DNA of 64,000 nucleotides from Zonotrichia leucophrys gambelii (lineage: Eukaryota; Chordata; Aves; Passeriformes; Passerellidae), in assembly GCF_028769735.1 (NCBI RefSeq), contig NC_088179.1, forward strand, positions 806,001 through 870,000, written 5' to 3'. The position numbers were made by a program, and so were the translations under genes. Below, one piece after another: positions 48,088-59,164 of the stretch (positions within the stretch are counted from its first letter, which is position 1; the number at the start of each line of letters is the position of its first letter). The notes under the pieces were generated by a model. It was not told the DNA's origin. It did no database searches and saw nothing but the letters and a program-made list of their open reading frames with translations.

Positions 48088-49686
48088 AGGATGTGTTGCG
48101 GACTGCTGGCAAAAATGCTAAATATTCAAAATTCCCTGATTGTATATTTATGGCCTAGAACACTGTATGATTTATTTCACCTATTATCCACTGAAAGGGT
48201 TCATCATTTATTCGTCTCTTTACTTTCTAGCCTGAGAAGGACATGGGAACAGCACCATGGAAAGAAGGATGCCCTTCCTCCCCTTTGAGAATTCACTCTT
48301 CTGAGCTGTCTGCAGAGCTGGGCCAGAATCTTCCCTTGGGAAATGTGGGCCTTCAGCATTCATCATGACTTGCATCATGGGTACCCAGTGGAAATTAGAT
48401 GAGAATTTGGCCACTGCATCCAAGTGCTTCCCATCTATCTTTCCTGATAATGTTATTATTCTAATACCAGTGGTGTATTGCAGTTCAGAACCTTTTCTTC
48501 AGGAGTGCCACAGCACAGTCATGCACTGCTGCTGCCCATAACTCACCAGTGTCCTGCTAAACACCTGCTAATGGGATTGCTTTGATTTAAATTTGGAATA
48601 AGCCCTTTACTTCTGCTACTCATCAGTGATAAACTTTGCTTATAGGAAAGAAACCAAACACTCCTTGTGAGAAAAAACAAAGCATACAGTGCTAGGACAA
48701 TTTTATAAGGACATCAAGCTCAATGACTCTTCAACAATTTTTCCCTCTACCTCAAAATCTGTTTTCAGAGTGTTACATGTATATCTTACTCTGGTGAGTT
48801 CCTCCTAAAGTCTGTGGTTCCCATCATGTGCTCCATATGCTCTTGTTGTAGTTAAGAGTCTCCCAGTTTTGCTTCTCACTATGGAATGTCTAGTTCTCGT
48901 TAACTGAGATTCTCTGCATTTTTTGATAGATCTAAAAGCATCACTTTTTTTTCCATGGGTCAAATCCTGAAATTACTGAGCATCCCTTAGGTTTACAACA
49001 GCCAAGACTTGTGGATCTTCTTTAAAACAAACATTGCAGCATCCTTCAGCTTTATTCTGAGTGTCCAAGTCCTGCTGACAAGCTGGCTCGTGATTTCACT
49101 GGGCTGTTTCACTCATCACCTTCTTTTTCCACATCCCACGGCCAGAGGTTCTAAGTTGCAGAGCCAGCTTTGCATTAAATGTGCAAATGGCATCAGCCAA
49201 ACTTCCATTTGCCATCCTCAGCCTCACACAGAAACTGGGAACTGGAAGCCTCAGAAACCTTGTTTCTCTTTCATCTCCTTTTCCACCTTTTCTTCTGGAA
49301 TGTCCTACAGGGATATTTCAGCAGGGTGTCTGTTGTGCAGCCCCACATTTTCCACTTTTGAGAGATTCAGCACTTCCTAACAGTCCTAAGGTTTCTGCAG
49401 ACTCATGATGGGCAATCCCAGACCAGAAAACCATTTAAACTGAAGCTGCTCAGGTTCCTCAGCCTGGGGAAAAGACCCCCTGAGAATGGTGGCCATAGAG
49501 AGAGCTGGATGTGAGCAGAGAGCACATTTTGGTCCAGGGGAGTAGAGGAGGCTGTCAGGACATGTTGTGACATACTCTGTACCACCTGCACAATGCAGCC
49601 AACAAACACCACTCAGGGCTTGGGACAATCTGTGGGACTGTTGGTTATGGGCACAGTTGTTTATGACAAAAGAATTACTATGTTGG
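48088..49686. other. Single-copy sequence, no feature recognised
   Basis: About 1.6 kb. The 49430-49620 stretch weakly resembles CR1 interior (CCTCAGCCTGGGGAAAAGA), but not enough to call. Frames of up to 123 codons are unrecognised. Confidence 0.45.
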
Positions 49687-50005
49687 TGGTGTCTTAGGTT
49701 TTAGCTTTTATGTTTTTCAGGTTCTGTGCTGCTTTAGTGTGTGGGTCTGGGTTCATATTAGGGGATGCTGAGCTCTGTGCACAGAGCAGGGAGGCAAAAC
49801 AATTCCTGCTCCAGCTGGGCACCAAGGACAGATGATCCAAATCTCAGCCCAAGAGCACAAACACCGTGGGCTGGAGAGAGAAAAACAAGCAGGGTGGGAC
49901 TGCCTGGGCTAAAGCTGGAATGGGACAATGAACTGCAAGGTGCAAATGGAGCAGAACTGATCAAAGGGAGAGACCCCGTGCCCAGTTGTGCATTTTGTGA
50001 CCAGA
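49687..50005 (+). mobile_element. LTR, family E, copy 2, 5' part
   Basis: Follows copy 1 (28558) from its TGGTGTCTTAGGTTTTAGC start to CATTTTGTGACCA, about 90% identical or better, and stops there. The remaining part of the LTR follows directly in the opposite orientation (50010-50170). Confidence 0.88.
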
Positions 50006-50009
50006 CTGA

Positions 50010-50170
50010 TGATGCCTTGTGCAGGCTGACCTAGAACTGAGGCTGGACGGAGTTAAAGAATAAAGCAGGGATTTATTAAAAGGCCTCAACAGAGCCACCT
50101 TGGGCAGCACAAGAGCATAGCCAGGCCTGCACCCAAGATGAACCAAAATGAACCCAAGTGAACCCAAATG
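50010..50170 (-). mobile_element. LTR, family E, 3' part in inverted orientation
   Basis: The + strand begins TGATGCCTTGTGCAGG, the reverse complement of the family E end, and runs back through AATAAAGCAGGGATTTATTA to GATGAACCAAAATG. Its internal break (ATTTTGGTTCATC on the sense strand) is where the + oriented part at 50005 ends, so the two pieces together make one LTR. Confidence 0.88.
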
Positions 50171-51952
50171 GGAGTGCACTTGCCACAAGGGCACCAGCCT
50201 TCTCCTCTTTACAATCCGTGTTTTCCTTAACCAGACACTGACTGTCCACTTCAGCTAGCAGTGGTTGAGGCCCAATGCAACTTGAAGGGAAAATAAATGG
50301 AAATATATGACCCTTAGTTAAAATAACATTTTAAAAAGGAAGGTAGACTTTCAGTGATTCATAACAGGAATTGTGACAGGGAAGAAGAGAGGTCACCCTG
50401 AAAAATTTAAGGAGACTTAAGCAGGATCTAATTTGTACAAAAGGATCTGCAGTGCACCTTGAGGCTACAGAGCTATAAATCATGCTGTTTCAGGGCTCAT
50501 TTATCACCACAGTTTGCCCCAGGATTTGGAAAAGGAGGTAGAAGCCTTCCAGCTGTTTTCTGCAGCAAAGTGTCATTGATAAACGCAAGCCTGCAAAGCA
50601 AACAATAAAATATCAATTATAACTGAGACACTTGCAAGGAGGCTGCACAGAATCAGGTTTCCTGTGCCTTGCAGAGCTGTCTAGAGTTCTTCTCATGTGA
50701 TAGTTCTGCATTTGAGATTCCTGCATTTGGCGATCTGACATATTTGATTCCTGCATATTTGGAAATTCCTGCATATTTGGTGATTCCTGCATATTTGGAA
50801 ATTCCTGCATATTTGGCGATTCCTGTATATTTGGATTGGTTCTTGCAGCTGAAAACAGGTGACCCAGGCGTGACACCCACCTCCTCATCAGCAGCAGGTG
50901 GGCAGGGAGTGAGCAAGGCTGGGGGAAGGAGTGGTCACTGTCCTGCTGTCCTTGCCAGGCTCCTGCAGCACAGCCAGGGCCAGCACTGACACCTGGAGCC
51001 ATTTCCCACTGCAGAGGGGTCTCTCCTTTGAAGCCAAGGCTTTCTCAGGAAGGGAATGGCAGTGAAACTGATTCAAAATTCCTGCACCCAAATAAAGCCC
51101 CTGGTGAGAGAAGTGCCCTCTGGCCAGGGCAGGGCAGGGCTGGGGTGGGTTCTGCTGCCCTTGCAGGTGCCAGCTGGGCAGAGGGGCACCAGCTGTGTGG
51201 TGAGCTGGGACTCACCTTTATAAATGGATGTGGGGGTTGAGATAAGTCCCTACCCTTTGCCCAGCCTCTGGCAGCAGGCAGGAGCTTTATTGAGGTGGCC
51301 AGCACCCCAAAACCCATTCTGGTTCACCAGTTCTTTAACAAAGGCTGATTCAGTCTGTTAGAGAATGAATTGTTTATTTAATAGACACAAAACTGACAGA
51401 TATAAGACTTAAAACAAACTGATACTACACAGGAATAAAGACAAAAATATACTACTAGTAGGTATTACAGCATGGGGTTAAAGGTACCATTAATTTTACA
51501 GCTAGGGAAGAAATAATAAAACTTAGGATTCAATATACCTTACTATGCAATTGTTGGTGGGGCACACATTGAATCCTTTCCCTCAATTTCCAGGCAAGTA
51601 ACCATGAAATCTGCATCCAAACTCTGGGGAGGAGTCCTGAGTGTGTGTGTAGAAGGCTCCTGCCTCTGTGATAACCTGTGTGTGTTTCATAGTTTGTAGA
51701 ACAGTGTCACTCTGTGGCACACAGATAGTTAACACACAGGACAGGGACACCTCACTGCATCAATTTTGGACAGAAATGCAGCTACACAATGAATAGCAAA
51801 GATTTTAATAACCTTTCAAATCACAGCAAAATGCCTTCAGGCTCCACGTGTCCATATACCAGCACCCAGCACAGTAAACTCCCATTTCTTAAATCTCAAC
51901 AACACCAACCATGTGTGTATAAACTCACTCAGGATAGTTTGGGACCTTGTTT
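50171..51952. other. Single-copy sequence with a minisatellite and a possible old LTR
   Basis: Contains the 18-bp minisatellite at 50716. From about 51355, TTGTTTATTTAATAGACACA and the following AT-rich sequence resemble an antisense LTR end, but no promoter-polyadenylation pair or second copy supports it. GC-richer frames near 51.0-51.3 kb overlap on both strands. Confidence 0.4.
50716..50837. repeat. 18-bp minisatellite
   Basis: Five tandem units of ATTCCTGCATATTTGGNN from about 50747 (the last with one change), preceded by two degenerate or shortened units. Because 18 is a multiple of three, frames remain open on both strands; the + frame reads repeats of IPAYLE. There is no evidence that either frame is translated. 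Confidence 0.92.
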
Positions 51953-52489
51953 TAGCAAAGGCTTCTCATATTTATCCAATGTATTAGTTGCCATTGCTTG
52001 TTAAAACTCTTATAAACTCCCTGCAACTCCCTCAATATGTAAAAATTAGGATGTGTGTATGTAAACATGATGGAGAAGAGAACGTGGATGGTGGAGCTTT
52101 GTCTGCTGCTCTCCCCTGCCATGAGTGATGGGAACCCAGTGGAATTCCACAGCACCACAGTGGAATTCCACAGCTCCCTGACCTGATGCTGCTGCACAGA
52201 GCACACTGTACAGCCAGGGAAATATCCAAAGTCAAATCAGTTTAGCATAAAACAGAACAAATCCTTTATCACCAACAGATAACAAGAATCCTATAGACTT
52301 GCTTAGTGCCTGTTTGTTCTGGGGGAATTCAAGCCTCAAATTAATGATGATTTCTTAATTGTAAAGATTTATTATTTAAAAAATTACAATACTTTTTCCT
52401 TAATTGCTTGTAAAAATTAATTGATATTGTTAAGGAGTATAAATTTTCAGACTGCTTTTGGACATTATTTTTCCTAGGTGTTATTGTAT
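51953..52489. repeat. Left arm of a large inverted repeat
   Basis: Pairs with 52678-53214 in reverse complement, with both arms 537 bp long. Hand comparison gives about 94% identity. 52234-52377 has a single mismatch against its partner, while the outer 140 bp have roughly 16 differences. The arm's short frames (84 codons) are mirrored in the other arm and do not resemble a protein. Part of the arm (about 52040-52140) also occurs at 57917-58012. Confidence 0.93.
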
Positions 52490-52677
52490 TATAGGACTAT
52501 TTATGTTTTGCCAGCAATCTAGTTACTGGATTGTTAAACTCATTAGCCTGAGACTGAAGGCAGGCTCCTATGCTGCAGAAAGCTCCTCTGCAGTCCAGCT
52601 TGCCTTGGATGCCTTCTGCTGGCCAGAGGAATCCAGCCCATTTTCAAGACACCTCTGGTTTTTTGGTGGCACTAAAG
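52490..52677. other. Spacer of the inverted repeat
   Basis: 188 bp with no match to the arms. It includes a short stem-loop possibility (CTGCAG...CTCTGCAG near 52575) and GGCCAGAGG motifs. Not related to other repeats here. Confidence 0.7.
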
Positions 52678-53214
52678 ATACAATAACACCTAGTAAAAAT
52701 AATGTCAAAAAGCAGTCTGAAAAATTATACTCCTTAACAGAATCCATGAATTTTTACAAGCAATTAAAGAAAAAGTATTGTAATTTTTAAAATAATAAAT
52801 CTTTACAATTAAGAAATCATCATTAATTTGGGGCTTGAATTCCCCCAGAACAAACAGGCACTAAGCAAGTCTATAGGATTCTTGTTATCTGTTGGTGATA
52901 AAGGATTTGTTCTGTTTTATGCTAAACTGATTTGACTTTGGATGTTTTCCTGGCTGTACAGTGTGCTCTGTGCAGCAGCATCAGGTCAGGGAGCTGTGGA
53001 ATTCCACTGTGGAGCTGGGGAATTCCTCTGGGTTCCCATCTCTCATGGCAGGGGAGAGCAGCAGACAAAGCTCCACCATCCAGGTTCTCTTCTCCAGCAT
53101 GTTTACATACACACAGCTTAATTTTTACAAATTGAGGGAGTTGCAGGGAGTTTACAACAGTTTTAACATGCAATGGCAATCAACACCTTGGATAAACACG
53201 AGAAGCCTTTGCTA
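52678..53214. repeat. Right arm of a large inverted repeat
   Basis: Reverse complement of 51953-52489. Its inner part mirrors the 144-bp nearly perfect core (52790-52933). Its outer part holds the segment shared with 57917-58012 in the same orientation as that fragment. Confidence 0.93.
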
Positions 53215-53675
53215 ATAAAAGTCTGTCTGACAAGGAGCCTTAGTCTTGACAGAGCATCTTTTCACCTGGTGTAGAGGAGCTGGAATGATTCCCCTTGTGC
53301 TCATTGAAATTCTGGCCCTCTGGTTGTACCACTTCATTAAAAACAATTGCTGCAGTTTAAACTGATCAGGAAGGAAACATTTTTCAAGCCTTCTAAACTT
53401 AAGAGGGAGTGGAGTTGCTGGTGGTTTAATAATTTATCAACATCTTGTGAAAATTCCTTGTTTTCTGTAGCAGCCATCAGCCCTTCTGGAAAGCACAAGA
53501 TGCATAACCCAACCATGTAGCTAATCTGAGTAAATAACAAGAAGCCAGTAATTTAAACCCCTGTTTTCTGTCAGGATTCTGTAACTTCAGGGAAATCAGC
53601 CTGGTTAAATGTGGCTCATGCAAAGGAGCCAAGACCCCTGATGATCTCATCTGTTTGAGCCAAACAGAAATGTCA
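53215..53675. other. Single-copy sequence, no feature recognised
   Basis: About 460 bp between the inverted repeat and an E fragment. Only short frames. Confidence 0.45.
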
Positions 53676-53996
53676 GCAAGGACAAATGATCCAAATCTCA
53701 GCCCAAGAGCACAAACACCGTGGGCTGCAGAGAGAAAAACAAGCAGGGTGGGACTGCCTGGGATAAAGCTGGAATGGGACAATGAACTGCAAGGTGCAAA
53801 TGGAGCAGAACTGATCACAGTGACAGACCCCGTGCCCTCGTATCCATTTTGTGACCATTTTGGTTCATCTTGGGTGCAGCCCTGGCTGGGCTCTTGTGCT
53901 GCCCAAGGTGGATCCATTGAGGCCTTTTAATAAATCCCTGCTTTATTCTTTAGCTCTGTCTGGTCTCTGTTCTAGGTCAGCCTTCAGAAGGCAGCA
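53676..53996 (+). mobile_element. LTR, family E, copy 3, 5'-truncated
   Basis: Begins inside the family E sequence (AAGGACAAATGATCC) and runs to the GAAGGCAGCA end, with AATAAATCCCTGCTTTATTC at about 53930. The first 115 bp or so of the LTR are missing. The long minus frame over it (53477-53917) is shared with copies 1 and 2 and is repeat-derived. Confidence 0.87.
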
Positions 53997-55409
53997 GTTT
54001 GCCCCAGATTTATTTCTTTTTTTCTTTTAAGGAAAGTTGATTCCAACAGTCATTTCCAGGGAGTCCATTACCTAGTGTATCAACTAATTGGCTTTTTCAT
54101 TATTGCTCCTCAGGCTCTCCTTTAGTTTACAGTTGGACAGTCTGAGTCAGTAGGCCACGTTCCGCCCTGCTGTGAACCTTAAGGCAAGATCATAAATACC
54201 AATTCTTCTGTGTCTATGGCCCCAGATCACTTCTGCTTGAGTTGCAGGGTCTCAGCAGCTCACAGAATTTGGCTGGAAGGCTACATGGGCTATTAGACAG
54301 TGTGGAATTGTAGAAAAGATATTAAAAGTAACTGCTTTCAAACTTACTCTGAATTATGGTTTAGGAGACAAAATGAAAAACAAACCACCCTGACTTTCCC
54401 CTGGCCTCTTCACTGGCAGTCTCTGCAGTATGACCCCAGCCCCAGTCAGAGCCTGAACCCTCCCAGCCTCAGTCCCACAGTCTGGAGAACACCTAACAGG
54501 AGCTGGGGATGCTGTTATGGAGCCTTCCTCCCCCTCTTATTAAACACAACTGTCCTAATTCTTCCAGCAAGGTGCAAACCCTGGGGGGAAATTGGGCAGT
54601 TGTGGCTGATGACAAGGCTCTGTGAATTTTCCTTTTTTCTTTTTTTCCTGGCCGGCTCCCCCTGTGCTGGGGCTTTCTGATCTGTGGTTCTCATCTGGGA
54701 TGTAATTTATCATTTCTGAAGGGCTCACACTGTCTTCACTCCTGCACAGGGTTGGACTGGAGTCAGGCTGAACCCAAGCACTACTTGGTGCTCCAGATCT
54801 GGGTTTTTTCCTGACCAGACTGAGAGCTGTGCTGAGCTGTGTGCTGCTGATTTTCTCTGTCTCAGCAAACTCCCCCCAAATATCTCCTGCCTTGCCAATG
54901 GGCCCTGATTTTCCAATGGCAAAAGGCCAGAACATTCCTTATCCCAGTAAGTAAGCAGAGCCCCTGCAGGTGCTGATGCACTGCTACAGTCTGTTATCTT
55001 CATTGTTTCCCTCTTCCCATCACTCTCTGAGTGTAAGTTATTGATTGTTCTGCCAGGGGTTGCTAAACCAGAAAATTTGGATCTCTCAAATGAAAGCATG
55101 TATCACAACTTATTTACTGAACTGCAGCCAGTTTATCCAGAACATTTTTCTGTTATATGTGAGAGAGAATGACTGCCCTCAGGCACAGCAAGTTGGGAAA
55201 AATAATCATAGTGTGGTTCTTTATCTCGTCTCAGATAGAGGCTGAGGCCAAATTAAATCTGACCTCTGTTATTAGGGAGGGCTTGGAGAGGTCTGTACTG
55301 TGATTCCACACCCTTCCAGCTCTGCATCCTTCTGAGGGGCTCTGCCCCTGGCACAGGGATGCCCAGCTGCACCCCCTGCATCTCCTCACTGCCTGCTGCA
55401 GTGCACAAG
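53997..55409. other. Single-copy sequence, no feature recognised
   Basis: About 1.4 kb. Frames of about 125 codons occur on both strands at 54300-55100 over the same bases without known motifs. Confidence 0.5.
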
Positions 55410-56760
55410 TGTCTTGGTTTGAACAGACAGTGTCTGCTAAGGAAGGCAGGAGCCTCCCCTGAAATGGAAAAATGTAAACCCTTTCCCTCTGAATTATTAT
55501 AACTTTGAAATTAAGGAGCTCTCAGGCAAAGATATGGGAATAGGAATATGTCTTGGTTTGGAAAGAGAGGTGCCTGCTAAGGAAGGCAGAAGCCTCCCTG
55601 AAATGGAAAATGTAAACCCCCTCCCTTACAATTGCTATAAATTTGAAATTAAGGAGCTCTCAGGCAAAAAAAAAAAAAGGGAGCAGGAGTAACAGTTCTT
55701 TCTTAGGGAAGAAAATAAAAAGATAGAATAAACAATGGAGTAAACTAAACCAACGCTGCCAGAGTCAGAATCCAACCTGACACCCTGTGCGTCAGGGTGT
55801 TGGTGGCAGTCCCATTGGAAATGTGGCTCAGCCCTCCTGCAGTGTCAGGGGTGGTTCTGCTGGAGCAGGGATCCTGGAGAAAGGTGCAGTCTCTTCCTCT
55901 GAAGATCCAGTGGCAGAGGCAGCTGCTGTTCCTCTGGGCAATCCAGTGGAGAAGCTGTGCAGGTGTTCCAGAATCTCCAGATTATATCCAGGTAGGAATG
56001 CTTGGCTCCTCCCCCTGGGCTCACATCTCCCAATGGGATGCTGTAGTTCTTATCAGCCATGCAGTGACATTCAATAGCTGTTATCAGCAAATGTCTGTCT
56101 GGAGGGAGGAGTGGGTGTGGAAGAGATAAGGAAAACTGCCCAATGAACAGAAGACAACTGCCATACAGATGGCAAATAAATACAATTGGCTTGGCAATTC
56201 AGGACAGAATAACAGTTCTTTACTAGGAAAACCAAAAATACAGATGCAATAGTACAAAGAACATTAAAAAAAAAAACCCTGCTGCCAGAGTGAGAGCCGT
56301 CCCTGCCCCCTGTGTGTCAGGGAGGTGTCCCAGCCCCATCCCATGGGGGCTCAGCCCTTCTGCAGTGCCAGCTGTGGCTCTGCTGCATCAGGGATCCTGA
56401 ACAAGGGGGGAGTTTTCCTCTGCAGCTCCAGGGCTGCTGCAGATGGGCCTGGGCTCCCTCTGGCCATGCAGGGCAGCAGAAAGCTGCTCCTCTGGCAATG
56501 CAGGGGGCAAAGGCTGCTGTGCTGTGCCAGGCTCAGATTGGATCCAGGTAGGAATGCTTGGCTCCTTCCCTGGGCGGAGCATCTCCCCATGGGATGCTGG
56601 GATTGGATCAGCCCTGCAGGGACACTCAGTGGCCATGGACAGCAGAGATCTCCTGGAGGGAGGGTTGGCTGTGGGAGAGATAAAGAAACAACTGCCCCAT
56701 GGCCAGCAGAGAACTGCCCCAGCTCTGAGAGATGGAGACAGAGCACACACAGATGTTACA
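55410..56760 (-). mobile_element. LTR, family C, copy 2, split by a nested family C LTR
   Basis: The outer LTR is 55410-55548 plus 56212 to about 56760. The + strand starts TGTCTTGGTTTGAAC, breaks after GGGAATAGGAATA, resumes at ACAGTTCTTTACTAGG, and ends near GATGTTACA. The 3' part on the + strand is about 97% identical to copy 1 at 38.4-38.7 kb. The 288-codon frame at 56325-57191 starts in this LTR and runs out into flanking DNA; I do not regard it as a gene. Right end approximate. Confidence 0.82.
55549..56206 (-). mobile_element. Nested LTR, family C subtype 2, 658 bp
   Basis: Starts TGTCTTGGTTTGG and ends GGACA, flanked by GAATA at 55544-55548 and 56207-56211. The uninterrupted sequence (GGAATAACAGTTCTTTACTA) is seen in copy 1 at about 38244, confirming the insertion. 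It shares the family layout but differs substantially from the outer LTR, with its own A run (55666-55678), so it is a different subfamily. The 5-bp duplication fits ERVL-like integration. Confidence 0.88.
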
Positions 56761-57754
56761 GCCCCGGGCAAAAAGGCACAAACATCCCTGCTCCAGAGCC
56801 CAGGGCACACTGGATCCCCAGGGTCTGGGGAATGGTGTGTGAAGCAGCCTCTGAATACCAGACTCCAGGCACAGCAAGCCCAATTTTGGTGCTTCTGATA
56901 CACCCAAAGCAGCATTTTAAAAGCCTCTCCAAACAGGTTCAACTGTTGCAGTGCAGTGGGAGAAACTGGAGAAGTGGATTTAGTGCTGAATTCACCATCA
57001 TCCCTGACTTTCTTGGCTGGACAGCAGCAGCTGTCAGGGCTAACCTCTCAGACCTCAAACCTCGTGGTTTGAGGCAGTGGCTCCTGTTTTATGGACTTGT
57101 CTGCAAGTGTATTAGCTCCCACTTTCCAGCTTCCCAGCTGCATTCTCTACTATCAGCAACACATTTCAAAGCAAAAAGAGCACCATGTTAAAAATAGCAG
57201 TGCTTGCTCTCAGGGCAAGGAAGCAGCTCCTGCATTTGCTTTAAAAACATAAAAATAATTTTAAAAATCTTGACTCATTTGGAGTGTTGACTTTCAGAAT
57301 ATATTCCACAAATCAGAACGGAGATCTTGGGTGTTTGACAAATAATTCCAGGATTAATACAGATATATATCCCTGAGTGCAAGGACTTTAATCAATCCTT
57401 AATCTCCCAGAGAAGTAGTTTGACTTTGCCTGACAGCGCTGTGAAAGATGATCTGTGTCTATGTGACTGGTGTAGTAATAGAAAAAGCCATTTCCTCCTT
57501 TTATTACTATTCAATTTTTAGTACAGAGAGCCACAGTTGCTGAAAGCCACATTGAGAGCCTTCCATTGAACACAGAATGCTTTGGATCAAGCCCTTGGAT
57601 ACTTCCCTACTAATAAATAAGGCTTAACGAGGCTGGCAGCCGCTCTCCAAGTCTGGAGGCCTTTGAATCTCCTGAATCCCCAGCAGTTGAGTTTGGGCTG
57701 AAAAAATACCTGAAAGTGTGAGAGCAGGCAGGGAGCTGGGAGCCAAGATGTGCA
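56761..57754. other. Single-copy sequence, no feature recognised
   Basis: About 1 kb with no repeat recognised. Long + frames enter from the LTR to the left and have no known domain. Confidence 0.45.
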
Positions 57755-57916
57755 GGCCCAAGAGCACAAACACCGTGGGCTGCAGAGAGAAAAACAAGCA
57801 GGGTGGGACTGCCTGGGCTAAAGCTGGAATGGGACAATGAACTCCAATATGGAAATGGAGCAGGACTGATCAAAGTCACAGACCCTGTGACCTCGTGTCC
57901 ATTTTGTGACCATTTT
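57755..57916 (+). mobile_element. LTR, family E fragment, copy 4 (chimeric)
   Basis: Begins at GCCCAAGAGCACAAACACCG inside family E and stops at GACCATTTTGGGG, then joins directly to the segment shared with the inverted-repeat arms. Both the start and the end of the LTR are absent. Confidence 0.82.
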
Positions 57917-58012
57917 GGGGCTCCCATCTCTCATGGCAGGGGAGAGCAGCAGACAAAGCTCCACCATCCATGTTCTCTTCCCCAGCATGTTTACATACAC
58001 ACATCCTAATAT
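57917..58012. repeat. Fragment shared with inverted-repeat arms (element F)
   Basis: CTCCCATCTCTCATGGCAGG through CATGTTTACATACACACATC matches about 53031-53130 in the right arm at around 90% identity. This shows that at least part of the arm sequence is a dispersed repeat. Confidence 0.85.
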
Positions 58013-58663
58013 TTTTGCTCTTCTGGGGCTGCTCCCAGGTGCTCTGCTCAGTTTCCCCTGCACAGAGGAGCAGCTGCCCCATCCTGCTGCTCTCCCAAGT
58101 CCTTCAGAGCCCCCTCAGCTCCTCCCTGGCAGCCCAGCAGAAGGTGATGGATTGCCTGGGAGCCTTTTCCAGAGCAATTGGAAACTGCCTGCTTTATTAG
58201 CTGTGTAATTAAAGTGAGGGGCCCTAACATAGCATGATGTACAGAAATAATAGCAGAAATTCAACAGGCAGCTCTGAGAGCAGAGGTTTTTTAAACTCCA
58301 GCATATTCTGCAACATGAGCTTCAGTAATAACTCACCAAGAGACCAAATATAGCCTCTGATATGAGACATCAGGATAACTAAAAATCTAACAAATGGAAG
58401 TTTTATCTATTGGCATTATATATTCTTGTAAAATATGTTCTTTATTATCTATTTTATTAATAGAAGCACTGCACAATAGCAGTACAGAGGATCGGAGGAA
58501 ACAGCTGCTAATAAACATTTTCACTATGGTTTGGTTCTCTTTGATTTGGACTGTGAAACTTCAGATATGCCCACAGCAGAACAGACTGAAATAATGTACC
58601 CTTGTACTTATGTTCTCATCATGCAACATCCTCAAACTGATAGGATGGTTCAGTGTCCATGGA
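58013..58663. other. Single-copy sequence, no feature recognised
   Basis: About 650 bp. GC-richer at first, then AT-rich. Nothing recognised. Confidence 0.45.
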
Positions 58664-58669
58664 TTAACC

Positions 58670-59158
58670 TGTCACCATGATATTTTCTGAAAAAATCCTC
58701 TTTGCCCAGGATTTTATCCTGGGAAGCTGAGAAGCCTCAGAGAGGAATGAAAACAATAATTATCTGATTGCTGCTCCTGTGTTTGCTGCTTTGGAATGTG
58801 GCTTGGACATTGTTCACCAACAGGTGCATGTTTGATTGGTTCCATGTGAATTGTTTTCAATTAATGACCAATCACAGTCCAGCTGTGTCAGACTCTGAGG
58901 AGTCAGTCACGAGTTTTTATTATTATTCTTGTTAAGCCTTCTGTCTGTATCCTTCTCTTTCTTCAGTATAGTTTTAGTATAGCATCATAATATAATATAA
59001 TATAATATAATATAATATAATATAATATAATATAATATAATATAATATAATATAATATAATATAATATAATATCACAAAATAATAAATCAGCCTTCTGAG
59101 AACTTGGAGTCAGATTCTCATCTCTCACCTCATCCTGGGGACCCTCACAAACACCACA
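58670..59158 (+). mobile_element. Solo LTR, family A, perfect 6-bp target duplication
   Basis: Starts TGTCACCATGATATTTTC and ends CACAAACACCACA, flanked by TTAACC at 58664-58669 and 59159-59164. The pentanucleotide array is directly followed by CAAAATAATAAATCAGCC, the polyadenylation region. It is the cleanest family A copy and probably young. Confidence 0.95.
58988..59073. repeat. (TATAA)n array inside LTR A
   Basis: About 17 five-base units without interruption, located between a TTTAGTATAGCATCA block and the AATAAA signal of the LTR. Confidence 0.96.
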
Positions 59159-59164
59159 TTAACC

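Noticed and set aside
49430..49620. Possible CR1 LINE interior
   Set aside because: Only a short GCCTGGGGAAAAGA-like match; too little to separate from chance.
51355..51760. Possible antisense LTR upstream of the inverted repeat
   Set aside because: It has the TTTATTTAATAG look of an LTR end but no TATA/polyadenylation pair, second copy or target duplication.
56325..57191. 288-codon open frame on the + strand
   Set aside because: Its first half is a family C LTR; the equivalent frame opens at 38.3 kb in the other C copy, with other long frames on both strands. GC-rich repeat sequence explains it and no protein domain is visible.
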